Notes under the pieces: model-generated
What the model was told of the DNA's origin: nothing
What the model saw: only the letters and a program-made list of their open reading frames with translations
The model's database searches: none
Program-made: the position numbers and the translations under genes
Source of the DNA: Oxalobacteraceae sp. CFBP 8761
Lineage (GTDB): Bacteria; Pseudomonadota; Gammaproteobacteria; Burkholderiales; Burkholderiaceae_D
Length of the DNA stretch: 64,000 nucleotides
Direction of reading: 5' to 3'
Assembly: GCA_014841595.1 (NCBI GenBank)
Contig: JACYUE010000001.1
Span: 500,193-564,192 of the forward strand
Shown: in pieces, positions 56,418 to 64,000 of the stretch
How positions within the stretch are numbered: position 1 is the stretch's first letter
How the letters are laid out: every line of letters starts with the position of its first letter

Positions 56418-56862
56418 GCTTTGGCCTCGTATGAAGGTGATTGTCGTAACGTCCGTTGAAGTCGCGCGACAGGTCGGCCAGGCTAACCTGGCCGAGGCGC
56501 TCGACCAGCAGCGCCTCGGCGTCGGCGAAGGCACTTTCGAGCGAGGCATTCACGACGCGCTCGACGAGGCATTCGCTGTGCTCGTTGCGGTTGCCCATCG
56601 CGAACACGGTGGGCGCGCCGACGGCATCGTAGACATCGCGCAGCGTGACCTGGGCCAGGTCGCACGTCACGGTCCAGCCGCCGCCATGGCCGCGCTCGGA
56701 GCTGATGTAGCCGCGCTCGCGCAGGCCGGCCAGCACGCGCCGTACCAGTACCGGATTGGTGCCGAGCATGCCGGCCATCTGCTCCGACGTCATCGGGCGG
56801 TCGCTGTGGGCCAGATGCAGCAGCACGTGGAGGACGGAAGAGAGTTTGCTGTCGCGTTTCAT
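56404..56862 (-). CDS. Rrf2-family transcriptional regulator
   Basis: A 152-residue winged-helix regulator. It begins KLSSVLHVLLHLAHSD, the recognition helix is in TSEQMAGMLGTNPVLVRRVL, and the wing is RGYISSERGHGGGWTV. The three-cysteine Fe-S motif of IscR/NsrR is absent; only one cysteine lies in the C-terminal region (EHSECLVERVV), as in YwnA-type members. The gene overlaps the downstream oxidoreductase gene, which it most likely controls in response to a redox signal. Confidence 0.9.
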   Translation of the reverse strand: MKRDSKLSSVLHVLLHLAHSDRPMTSEQMAGMLGTNPVLVRRVLAGLRERGYISSERGHGGGWTVTCDLAQVTLRDVYDAVGAPTVFAMGNRNEHSECLVERVVNASLESAFADAEALLVERLGQVSLADLSRDFNGRYDNHLHTRPKHEHD

Positions 56863-56921
56863 GTAACTAATGATAGTACAAAAACGGGCATCAGATCACG
56901 ATGCGCTGGAAAAACAGCGAT

Positions 56922-57338
56922 TTATGGCAGTTCGGTACGGGAAACGATGGGTTCGGCGGGTTTGGCGGAAGTGGACGGCAGCTTGAGGGTCGGCAGATAC
57001 CACCACATGTACGTGCTCACGCAGGCGCCGATTACACCCATCATGATCAGGATTGCGATGCTGTCGAAGTGGCGTGACGACCATGCCATCGAGCCCCACA
57101 GCATCACGGTCGCGACGATCTTGCCCTTAAGCGGAATGCCATGGCCGGCCTCGAAATTGGCGATGTACTTGCCGAACACCCGGTGCCCGATCAGCCAGCG
57201 GTGCAGGCGCACCGAACCGCGCGCGAAACAGGCCGAGGCGAGCAGCAGGAAGGGCGTCGTCGGCAGTAGCGGCAGGAAGATACCGAGGATGCCCAGCAGT
57301 ACAGCCAGCACGCCGAGGACGTTATAGAAAACTTTCAT
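56922..57338 (-). CDS. DUF454 (YbaN-like) inner-membrane protein
   Basis: A 138-residue protein with three hydrophobic segments. The N-terminal signature YNVLGVLAVLLGILGIFLP, then LLPTTPFLLLASACFARGS and RWLIGHRVFG, is diagnostic of DUF454. The function is unknown. It is transcribed on the minus strand just upstream of the Rrf2 gene, with a gap of 59 bases. Confidence 0.9.
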   Translation of the reverse strand: MKVFYNVLGVLAVLLGILGIFLPLLPTTPFLLLASACFARGSVRLHRWLIGHRVFGKYIANFEAGHGIPLKGKIVATVMLWGSMAWSSRHFDSIAILIMMGVIGACVSTYMWWYLPTLKLPSTSAKPAEPIVSRTELP

Positions 57339-57460
57339 GGCGTTACTCTAGCACCCTCGGAACAAACTTGTCGAAATGACTACCCAGCATGCATCGACTG
57401 CAACTCACCCGCATGAAACGTAGTTGAACCGTATATTTTTACGCAACTTTAAATTCCTCT

Positions 57461-57491
57461 TTGCAACTTTTAACGCATAAATCAGTATAAT
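57461..57491 (+). promoter_or_regulatory. Candidate promoter of the diguanylate cyclase gene
   Basis: TTGCAA (57461-57466) and TATAAT (57486-57491) in an AT-rich gap. The spacer is 19 bases, longer than ideal, so the -10 is the stronger part of the call. The predicted leader is about 105 bases. Confidence 0.5.
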
Positions 57492-57604
57492 GTCCAGTCC
57501 AACGACGGGCGCGTTTATTTGGCAGCACCAGGAATTGTTTTGACGCCCGGCTATCCATTCCATGTGTTGTCCGCCTGCTGCCTGGCTCGATCCGGCCGTC
57601 TTCC

Positions 57605-59497
57605 ATGCCTTATCCCATGTCGTCCCATTCTTCCGTGGCCGTGTTCGGCGGCTACGTCAAGCGTCGCGTACTGCGCCACCTGCTGCTGTACCTTGCGCTG
57701 ATGCTGCTGGTCGTCTGGGGCCTGGTCGCGGTCGAGCAGGCGCGCTTTGCCGAGCTGGCCGAAGCCGGGGGCAAGAACAATGTCCAGAACCTGTCGCGCG
57801 CATTTTCGGAAGAGGTCAAGGCCACCGTCGGGCTGATCGATTTGTCGCTGGTCCAGCTGCGCGGTACGTGGCAGCGCGATCCGGCCGATTTCGCACGAGA
57901 TGTGGCCGAACACGCGCGCCATCTGCGCATGCCGATCCGGTTCACCGTCACCGATGCTGCGGGGCGGCTGCTGTATTCGGATGATGGCGCCGCGCCACCG
58001 GGCATGATGCTGGGTGAGGTGCGCCAGTTCGCCATCCACCGCACGCAGGATGGTGACCGGCTGTATGTCAGTCGCCCGGAAAAGCAGCGCGCTGGCGGGC
58101 AGTGGACAGTCCAGTTTACGCGCCCGATCCGTGATGCCGGCGGCCGCCTGACGGGCGTGATTGCTGCCTCGATGTCGCCAGCCTACTTCCTGCGCTTTTA
58201 TGACAGCATCGAGCTCGGGCCGGATGCAACCGTGAGCCTCATGCGCCTGGACAATACGATCATCGCGCGCAGCTCGCGCACGGATGGCAATCGCCACATG
58301 GGAACCAGGCTCGCCAACCCGCCGCAAACGGCAGCGGCCGATGCGAGCGGCATGTTTCGCAAGACCAGCTCCCTCGATGGCATCGACCGTTTCTATGCCT
58401 GGCACAAGCTGCCGGACTACGGCCTGGTGGTCACGGTCGGCCAGGCCGTGCACGACGCCGAAGCGCGCTTCACCCAGCAACGCGCGATGATGCGCAATGT
58501 GGGTGTGGTCGTCTCGCTCGTGCTGGGCGTGCTGGGGTGGGCGGCGATCGGTGCTGCCGACCGGCGCCGGCGTGCGCTCAGGGCGCTGGCGGCAGCCGAG
58601 GCGCGCTGGAAACTGGCGCTGAACGCTGCCGGCGACGGCGTCTGGGATTGCGACATCACGCAAGGCACGGCGCTGCTCTCGCCCAGTGCGCAGCGCATCC
58701 TCGACAGCGAACACGCGACCGTCTCGTGGTTCGGCAGCAATGGCCTGGCCGAGCTGTTGCATCCGGACGAATTCGGGGCCGTGCGCGCGGCCTTGCGCGA
58801 CCATATCGAGGGCGTGACACCCGACTACGCGATGGTGCACCGGATCCGCATGCGCGATGGCAGCTGGCGCTGGATCGAGGCGCGTGGCACCGTCACCGAG
58901 CGGGGCGAGCGCAATGAGCCGCTGCGCATGGTCGGCACGTTCTCGAACATCGACGCGCGCAAGCAGGAAGAAGAGCGCATGCGGCGCATGGCGCATGAAG
59001 ACCCGCTGACGAAGCTGCCCAACCGCGTGCTGCTCGACGACCGCATGCATCAGGCGATCCGGGGCGCGGCGCGCGACGGCCACAAGACGGGCCTGATCTA
59101 TTTTGATCTCGACAAGTTCAAGCCGGTCAACGACACGCACGGCCACGCGGTGGGCGATCGTCTGCTGCGCATGGTGGCCGAGCGCGTGCGCGGGGTGCTG
59201 CGTGAATCGGACACGCTGGCGCGGGTGGGCGGCGACGAATTCGCCGTGCTGCTGCCGCGCTGCGCGCAGGCCGGGGACACCGAACGCGTGGCCGCCGCCA
59301 TCCTGGCCTGCCTGGAGCAACCGTTCATCGACGGCCCGCGCGAACTGAATATCTCCGGCAGCCTCGGTTACGCCTTGTATCCCGATTGCGGCGATGATGC
59401 CGAAGCGCTGCTGCACTGCGCCGACCTGGCGATGTACGACGCCAAGGCACATGGGCGCAACCGGATCTCGGGCAGCTACCGCACCCGCGTCGGCTGA
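57605..59497 (+). CDS. Membrane-bound diguanylate cyclase (sensor-PAS-GGDEF)
   Basis: A 630-residue protein. A membrane segment (about 24-44) precedes a periplasmic sensor region of about 240 residues of the double-Cache type, and a second segment is near 295-315. A PAS domain (about 330-450, KLALNAAGDGVWDCD start, then a PAC motif) leads to a GGDEF domain with the intact active site GGDEF at 542-546. RESD five residues before it matches the RxxD inhibitory site, so product feedback is likely. No EAL domain is present. Confidence 0.92.
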   Translation: MPYPMSSHSSVAVFGGYVKRRVLRHLLLYLALMLLVVWGLVAVEQARFAELAEAGGKNNVQNLSRAFSEEVKATVGLIDLSLVQLRGTWQRDPADFARDVAEHARHLRMPIRFTVTDAAGRLLYSDDGAAPPGMMLGEVRQFAIHRTQDGDRLYVSRPEKQRAGGQWTVQFTRPIRDAGGRLTGVIAASMSPAYFLRFYDSIELGPDATVSLMRLDNTIIARSSRTDGNRHMGTRLANPPQTAAADASGMFRKTSSLDGIDRFYAWHKLPDYGLVVTVGQAVHDAEARFTQQRAMMRNVGVVVSLVLGVLGWAAIGAADRRRRALRALAAAEARWKLALNAAGDGVWDCDITQGTALLSPSAQRILDSEHATVSWFGSNGLAELLHPDEFGAVRAALRDHIEGVTPDYAMVHRIRMRDGSWRWIEARGTVTERGERNEPLRMVGTFSNIDARKQEEERMRRMAHEDPLTKLPNRVLLDDRMHQAIRGAARDGHKTGLIYFDLDKFKPVNDTHGHAVGDRLLRMVAERVRGVLRESDTLARVGGDEFAVLLPRCAQAGDTERVAAAILACLEQPFIDGPRELNISGSLGYALYPDCGDDAEALLHCADLAMYDAKAHGRNRISGSYRTRVG

Positions 59498-59513
59498 CAG
59501 CCGCCCGCCGGCA

Positions 59514-61811
59514 TCACAGCAGCGCCCCAATGTCCGGCGCAGCCAGCGTCGGCAGCACATGCGCCGTATGGCGCGGCAGGTAAATCGTTACCGTGGTGCC
59601 GGCGTCCGGCTTGCTCGCCAGCCGGATCTGCCCGCCACTTTGGCGCACGAAGCCGTGCGCCATCGACAGTCCCAGCCCCGTCCCTTTGCCTTCCGGCTTG
59701 GTCGTGAAGAACGGCTCGAACGCGTGTTCCATGACCTCGGGCGGCATGCCGTGGCCCGTGTCGGCCACCGTGATCATCACATAGTCGCCCGGCGCCAGCT
59801 CGGGATCGAGCTGGCTGGCTGCAGCGTCGATCGTCACGTTTGCCAGCCGCAGCGCGATGTGGCCACCGCCGTCCATCGCATCGCGTGCATTGATGATGAG
59901 GTTGAGCAGCACGTGTTCGAGCTGGTTCGGGTCGACCAGCGTCGGCCACAGGTCGGGCGCGCTGCTGCGCTCGAGCGTGACGGCGTCGCTGGCGGCGCGC
60001 TGCAGCAGGCTGTCGCTGCGGTCGAGCAGCTCGGCCACGTTGACCACGCTCGGGTGCAGCGGCTGGCGCCGCGCGAACGCGAGCAGCTGGCCGGCCAGCT
60101 TCGAGCCGCGATCGACCGCATCGAGCACGTTGTGCAGGCGCTTGCGCGTGGGCGGACCATCGGCGCGCAGCATCAGCTGCACGTTGGCGCTGATGATGTG
60201 CAGGATGTTGTTGAAGTCGTGCGCCACGCCGCCAGTCAGCTTGCCGACCGCTTCGAGCTTTTGCGCGCGGTGCAGCGCCATCCGCGCTTCGACCAGGCGC
60301 GCCTGGCGCTGCAGCTCGCGTTCCTCGGCGGCCCGGCGCGACGTGATGTCGCGCACGAACACCGTGGCGCCGGCGCCGTCCGACGGCGGCAACAGCGCCA
60401 CCGCCAGTTCGACCGGCACGCGCCGGCCGCTCGTGTGCAGCACCTCGGTCTCGGCCGGCTGGCCCGGCAGCGGGCCCACGCCACTCCTGGCGAAGGCGTC
60501 GAACGCGCTGCGGAAGGCCGCATGGCCCTCGGCGGGCAGCAATTCTTCGGCTGGACGGCCGATGGCGTCTTCGGCTTCCATGCCGAAGATCTGCGACGCC
60601 TGCGCGTTCCAGTCGGTCACGCGCCCCTGGCGGTCGAGCGCGACGAAGCCGTCGTAGGCGGTTTCGAGGATCACGCGGGTACGGCGGCCGTCGGCGGCGA
60701 TGCGGTCGTGCGATTCGCGCAGTTCGAGCGTCATCGCGTGCGCCAGTTCCAGCGCGCGCCGGCGCGAGCTGGCCAGCAGCCAGACGATCAGGCTGGCCAG
60801 TGCGCCGAGCACGATGCCGGCGATGGCGATCATGCGCGGGCGGGCGGTGTCGAGCGTGGCGTCCAGCGCGGCGCCGGAGCCCATCCGCACGGTCCAGACA
60901 CGGCCCGCGATCATCATCCGCGTGGTCGTGGAAAGGCGCGGCGCCGTGTGCGTGGCCACATTGGCCGACTGGTACAGCAGCGTGGCCGGTGAGAGGGTGT
61001 CGCCATCGTGGATGGTGACATCGAGTTCGGGCGCACTGACGCCGCCCACCCGGCGCATCAGGTCATTCACGCGAAACGGCGCGTAGATCCAGCCGGTCAG
61101 CGCGGCGCGGCGCTGCGCGACGTCGTCGATCAAACGGCCCGTGCGATACACGGGCAGGTACATCAGCACGCCCGACTCGGCGCTGCCATCGTCTTCCTGC
61201 ACCAGTACCACCTTGCCGCTCAGGGTCGCCTGGCCGCTGTCGCGCGCTGCCAGCAGCGCCGCGCGGCGCGCCGGTTCGCTGGCCATGTCGAAACCGAATG
61301 CACGCAGGTTGCGCGCATTGAACGGCTCGATGTGCGAGATCACCGCAAGCACCGTCCCGCCGGCCGGATCGGCTGGCACCGGCTGTACGCGGTAATCGGG
61401 AAAGCCGTCGGCGCGCACCTGTGCCTCGTGCGCCGCCACGTCGCCGGGCGCCAGCCGGGTGGCGATGCCGAGCGCGCCGATGCCGGGGAAATTCTGGACC
61501 AGGTCCAGGCTCTGGTAATACTCGCCGAACACGGCGCGCGGCAGGTCGACCGAGCCGCGCAGGAAGCCGCGTGCGCTTTGCAGTACCTGCTCGTAGACGA
61601 GCATGCGCCGGCTGATGTTGTAGGTCATCGCGCGGGTGCGATAATCGAAGGCTTCGTGCAGCTGCGCCTCGGCGTTGCGTTGCGCGCTAGACCAGGCCGC
61701 CCAGGTCACCAGCAGCGTGATCACGAGCACCAGCAGCGCCATCAATAGGGGCGCGTGGCCGGCGGTGGGCGGCGGCGGTGAGGCAGGGGGGCGGGTAGGG
61801 GTTTGCTGCAT
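59514..61811 (-). CDS. CHASE-PAS sensor histidine kinase
   Basis: A 765-residue kinase. Membrane segment 1 is at about 21-40 and segment 2 near 310-330; between them lies a CHASE domain with MTYNISRRMLVYEQVLQSARG, FPGIGALGIATRL and GWIYAPFR. A PAS domain (about 375-490) follows, then the H-box GVAHDFNNILHII with H531 and the ATP-binding domain with NLIINARDAM, DTGHGM and GTGLGLSM. HDFNN is the H-box of the family often followed by a receiver; none is fused here, and no regulator gene is adjacent. The ATG at 61811 is chosen because the upstream extension has no family resemblance. Confidence 0.9.
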   Translation of the reverse strand: MQQTPTRPPASPPPPTAGHAPLLMALLVLVITLLVTWAAWSSAQRNAEAQLHEAFDYRTRAMTYNISRRMLVYEQVLQSARGFLRGSVDLPRAVFGEYYQSLDLVQNFPGIGALGIATRLAPGDVAAHEAQVRADGFPDYRVQPVPADPAGGTVLAVISHIEPFNARNLRAFGFDMASEPARRAALLAARDSGQATLSGKVVLVQEDDGSAESGVLMYLPVYRTGRLIDDVAQRRAALTGWIYAPFRVNDLMRRVGGVSAPELDVTIHDGDTLSPATLLYQSANVATHTAPRLSTTTRMMIAGRVWTVRMGSGAALDATLDTARPRMIAIAGIVLGALASLIVWLLASSRRRALELAHAMTLELRESHDRIAADGRRTRVILETAYDGFVALDRQGRVTDWNAQASQIFGMEAEDAIGRPAEELLPAEGHAAFRSAFDAFARSGVGPLPGQPAETEVLHTSGRRVPVELAVALLPPSDGAGATVFVRDITSRRAAEERELQRQARLVEARMALHRAQKLEAVGKLTGGVAHDFNNILHIISANVQLMLRADGPPTRKRLHNVLDAVDRGSKLAGQLLAFARRQPLHPSVVNVAELLDRSDSLLQRAASDAVTLERSSAPDLWPTLVDPNQLEHVLLNLIINARDAMDGGGHIALRLANVTIDAAASQLDPELAPGDYVMITVADTGHGMPPEVMEHAFEPFFTTKPEGKGTGLGLSMAHGFVRQSGGQIRLASKPDAGTTVTIYLPRHTAHVLPTLAAPDIGALL

Positions 61812-62009
61812 GTCCTTGTGTAGTGCAGCCGTGGTGGCGCAGTAGGTGGGAGCGGTAAGGTCTCCACAGGATACGCACCCTCGCATTCACGGGGCGCACG
61901 CAACTTTGCTAATTTGTTAATGAGCTGCCGATCGGGCTCGTCCCTTGTTAATTTATTTTATGAAACATTCTAGCCCGAATCTTCTTTCTTGTAAGTACGT
62001 AGGTGCGAT

Positions 62010-62453
62010 GTGAGGCAATTCTTGCATCGCCATCTGCCATTGACGGTGCTGGCCGCAGCGCTCGGCTTGACCGTGTTGTGGAGCATGCTGGCGCCGATCA
62101 AGGGCGGCAGTCACCAGTTGCTATTGGCGTTTCCACCCGGCGTGACGGTCAGTGGCATGGCCGTGCCCGGCGAAATCCGCCTGACGCGGGGCGTGCAGGA
62201 TGTGCTGCTTCTACGCAACAGCGACCGGGTGCCGATCGTGTTCGGTCCGCTCAAGATTGCGCCCGGGCGCGATGTGCGCCTGCCATTCAGTGACGAAGGC
62301 ATGTTCGAGTACGTGTGTCCACCGGTGCTGGGCAAGGTAGTGCGCGTGCACGTGGTGGCGGCACCCGGTCCCGGCTGGGCGCGCCTGGTCTGGCGCCTGG
62401 GCAGCCTGCGCCAGTGGGTGCGCTACCTGCCGCTGCGCTCGCCGTACGACTGA
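62010..62453 (+). CDS. Membrane-anchored cupredoxin-like protein
   Basis: A 147-residue protein starting at a GTG with AGGTGCGAT upstream. A hydrophobic segment (about 9-27) anchors it. The rest reads like a small beta-sandwich: EIRLTRGVQDVLLLRNSD, VPIVFGPLKIAPGRDV, FEYVCPPVLGKVVRVHVV. The spacing YVC is that of the copper-binding end of cupredoxins, but the following His and Met ligands are absent, so it probably does not bind copper in the usual way. The family assignment is inference. Confidence 0.55.
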   Translation: MRQFLHRHLPLTVLAAALGLTVLWSMLAPIKGGSHQLLLAFPPGVTVSGMAVPGEIRLTRGVQDVLLLRNSDRVPIVFGPLKIAPGRDVRLPFSDEGMFEYVCPPVLGKVVRVHVVAAPGPGWARLVWRLGSLRQWVRYLPLRSPYD

Positions 62454-62551
62454 TGGGCTGCGGCGGGGGCTCTGAGGCAGGGTAATTCGCAGCAGCCGTG
62501 GGCCCGGGCAATCGTGTCCCGTGTTGGCGACGATTCTGTCATCATAAACCC

Positions 62552-63172
62552 ATGTCGACGATTTCCATGCCACTGTTCCCGCTCAGTACGGTGCTGTTTC
62601 CGGACGGGGTGCTGCCGCTGCAGGTGTTCGAGGTGCGCTACCTCGACATGATCAGCCGTTGCATCGTCGACGGCACGCCGTTCGGCGTCGTCCTGCTCAC
62701 CAGCGGCCACGAGGTCCGCAAAGCCGACGCCCAGCAAGAACGCTTCGTGGCAGCCGGCACTATCGCCTCGGTCACCGAAACCACCGCCGAAACCCCGGGC
62801 CTGCTGCAGGTGCTGTGCCGTGGCGGAGCGCGTTTCAACGTCGTCACCGCCGAGCAGCGCGTCAACGGGCTGTGGGTGGCCGAAGCCGAACTGGCCGAAG
62901 ACGACCAGATCGTGCGCATTCCGTCCGAGCTGCAGGGCGCCGCCGATGCGCTCGACCGCGTGCTCAATTCGCTGCACGAAGTCCCGCAGCACCGCTGGCC
63001 AGTGCAGCCGCCGTTCCGGCTGGACGACTGTGGCTGGGTCGCCAATCGCTGGTGCGAGCTATTGCCATTGCCCAACCAGCAAAAGCACAATATGCTGATG
63101 CTTGATAATCCCGTGATCCGGCTCGAACTGCTGCACGATGTCCTCGACGAACATGGGTTGATCACTTCCTAG
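62552..63172 (+). CDS. LON-substrate-binding-domain protein
   Basis: A 206-residue cytosolic protein formed by the N-terminal domain of Lon protease without ATPase or peptidase parts. Typical segments are MPLFPLSTVLFPDGVLPLQVFE, here cut as PLFPLSTVLFPDG, then FGVVLLTSG, and the helical half with LLPLPNQQKHNMLMLDNP. Such free-standing domains are common in proteobacteria, with unknown roles. The ATG at 62552 gives the family start. Confidence 0.88.
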   Translation: MSTISMPLFPLSTVLFPDGVLPLQVFEVRYLDMISRCIVDGTPFGVVLLTSGHEVRKADAQQERFVAAGTIASVTETTAETPGLLQVLCRGGARFNVVTAEQRVNGLWVAEAELAEDDQIVRIPSELQGAADALDRVLNSLHEVPQHRWPVQPPFRLDDCGWVANRWCELLPLPNQQKHNMLMLDNPVIRLELLHDVLDEHGLITS

Positions 63173-63195
63173 CCGCTCATCGGGGTTCAGCCAGC

Positions 63196-63948
63196 ATGAC
63201 ATTCTCGGACGACTTGCTCATTGCGTACATCAACGGCGACCTTGCCGAGCCGGCGCGTGCGGCGGTCGAACGGGCCGCGCGGGCCGATCCGGTCCTGGCC
63301 GCGCGCGTGGCCCAGCACCGGGCCGAACTGCGTAGCGGGCACGGGCGCAGCATCGGGGTCTCGGCCAATGGCCACGATGGCGGCCCCAGCACACAGCGCG
63401 CGGTGCCGCATGGCGCCAAGGTGGTGCACCTGAATAGCCTGCGCCCCGGGCGCCCGATGCCGATGCCGCAAGCGCCCGCGCCCAACCGCGTCGTCGGCCT
63501 GCACTGGGTGACGCTGGCTGCGGCGTTGCTCGGCAGCGCCATACTGGGCGCGGTCGGCTGGCATCACCTGGGGCAGGGCACCGGCGTGGCCGTGCTCGAC
63601 CACGACAACGGCGTACTGATCGCGCGCGGCGCACTGGTGACGGCCCTGGCCGAGCAACTGGCCACGCCAGGCCCATCCGACAGCGGTGTGCGCATCGGCA
63701 TCACGTTCGTGGCCAAGGATGGCGGCTATTGCCGCAGCTTCGTGGTCGATACCACGGCCGGCCTGGCTTGCCTGCGCCGTGGGCGCTGGACGATTCCGGT
63801 CCTGTCCCAGGGCACGGCCGGTGCCGCCTGGCTAGACGGCAGCATTCCGCCGCCTGCCGTGCGCGCCGCCATCGAGGCCCGCATCGCCAGCAATGCACTT
63901 GACCCGGCCGCCGAACGCGCCGCCCAGCAACGCGGCTGGATCCGGTGA
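63196..63948 (+). CDS. Anti-sigma-factor-like membrane protein
   Basis: A 250-residue protein. The first 45 residues resemble the N-terminal anti-sigma helix bundle (DDLLIAYINGDLAEPARAAV, then AARVAQHRAEL), without the zinc-binding Cys/His set. A single membrane segment (about 105-125) is followed by a periplasmic domain of about 120 residues with two cysteines. RskA/ChrR-type anti-sigma factors have this topology. No ECF sigma gene precedes it in this window; the next gene, beyond the edge, may be relevant. Confidence 0.65.
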   Translation: MTFSDDLLIAYINGDLAEPARAAVERAARADPVLAARVAQHRAELRSGHGRSIGVSANGHDGGPSTQRAVPHGAKVVHLNSLRPGRPMPMPQAPAPNRVVGLHWVTLAAALLGSAILGAVGWHHLGQGTGVAVLDHDNGVLIARGALVTALAEQLATPGPSDSGVRIGITFVAKDGGYCRSFVVDTTAGLACLRRGRWTIPVLSQGTAGAAWLDGSIPPPAVRAAIEARIASNALDPAAERAAQQRGWIR

Positions 63949-64000
63949 GGATGGCACCGCCGCGCGCTGCACGCTCCCTGGTGTTTCTTCTGATAAACTG

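Noticed and set aside
59394..60992. Plus-strand frame opposite the CHASE-PAS kinase
   Set aside because: An antisense shadow of the kinase with a His/Arg/Gln-rich product and no recognisable domain.

Overview
The window is a GC-rich, densely packed stretch of a bacterial chromosome, almost certainly from a betaproteobacterium of the family Oxalobacteraceae (Massilia/Telluria/Duganella/Janthinobacterium-like). The inference rests on the macromolecular-synthesis block rpsU-yqeY-dnaG-rpoD, an RpoD with a long low-complexity N-terminus and an acidic insert, the mutL-miaA and tsaE-amiC pairs, and the many c-di-GMP and two-component genes. No prophage, CRISPR array, rRNA or complete insertion sequence was seen.

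Layout. 1-4.4 kb: a gene tail, a divergent FtsH-type membrane protease, a DUF445 and a DUF2007 protein, then a strong terminator. 4.7-9.6 kb: a translationally coupled signalling operon (receiver-PAS, HDOD, receiver-HD-GYP, single receiver) meeting a soluble PAS histidine kinase tail to tail. 10.0-10.4 kb: a tandem array of elongator tRNA-Met genes, two intact and one decayed. 10.4-19.9 kb: housekeeping genes (miaA, mutL, cyclophilin, alpha-carbonic anhydrase, YeaD mutarotase, amiC, tsaE, queG). 20-23.9 kb: a FixJ-type regulator and PAS kinase divergent from an orphan TRAP substrate-binding protein, followed by a candidate structured small RNA. 24.3-37 kb: ogt-xerD, a PAS-GGDEF-EAL protein, two endonuclease/exonuclease/phosphatase-fold enzymes, ybaK, plsY, a DsbA-like oxidoreductase, tsaD, DAHP synthase, ybiB and a BaiN-type flavoprotein. 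37-42.2 kb: rpsU, yqeY, dnaG, rpoD.

42.3-45.9 kb is the clearest accessory region. A complete tRNA-Ile2(CAT) gene is followed by about 3.4 kb that becomes visibly AT-rich and ends in a 45-nt, two-mismatch copy of the 3' part of that tRNA. This is the footprint of a small integrated element that has no recognisable integrase. It carries a LuxR-type regulator, a small two-helix membrane protein and a zinc-protease-like lipoprotein.

46-57 kb: envelope genes (a META-domain lipoprotein with a (GCT)14 microsatellite inside its domain, a CPBP protease, an LprI-domain protein, a large MscS channel, an L,D-transpeptidase), an RsbR-N-type kinase, RNase Z, and an Rrf2/thioredoxin-reductase-like pair. 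57.4-64 kb: a membrane diguanylate cyclase, a CHASE-PAS kinase, a cupredoxin-like protein, a LON-substrate-domain protein and an anti-sigma-like membrane protein.

Functionally the window combines core information processing (replication priming, major sigma factor, tRNA modification, mismatch repair, dimer resolution) with unusually dense signalling: four histidine kinases, four receiver proteins, two GGDEF proteins, one HD-GYP and one HDOD protein. Assignments come from reading motifs in the translated sequence; no database search was possible.
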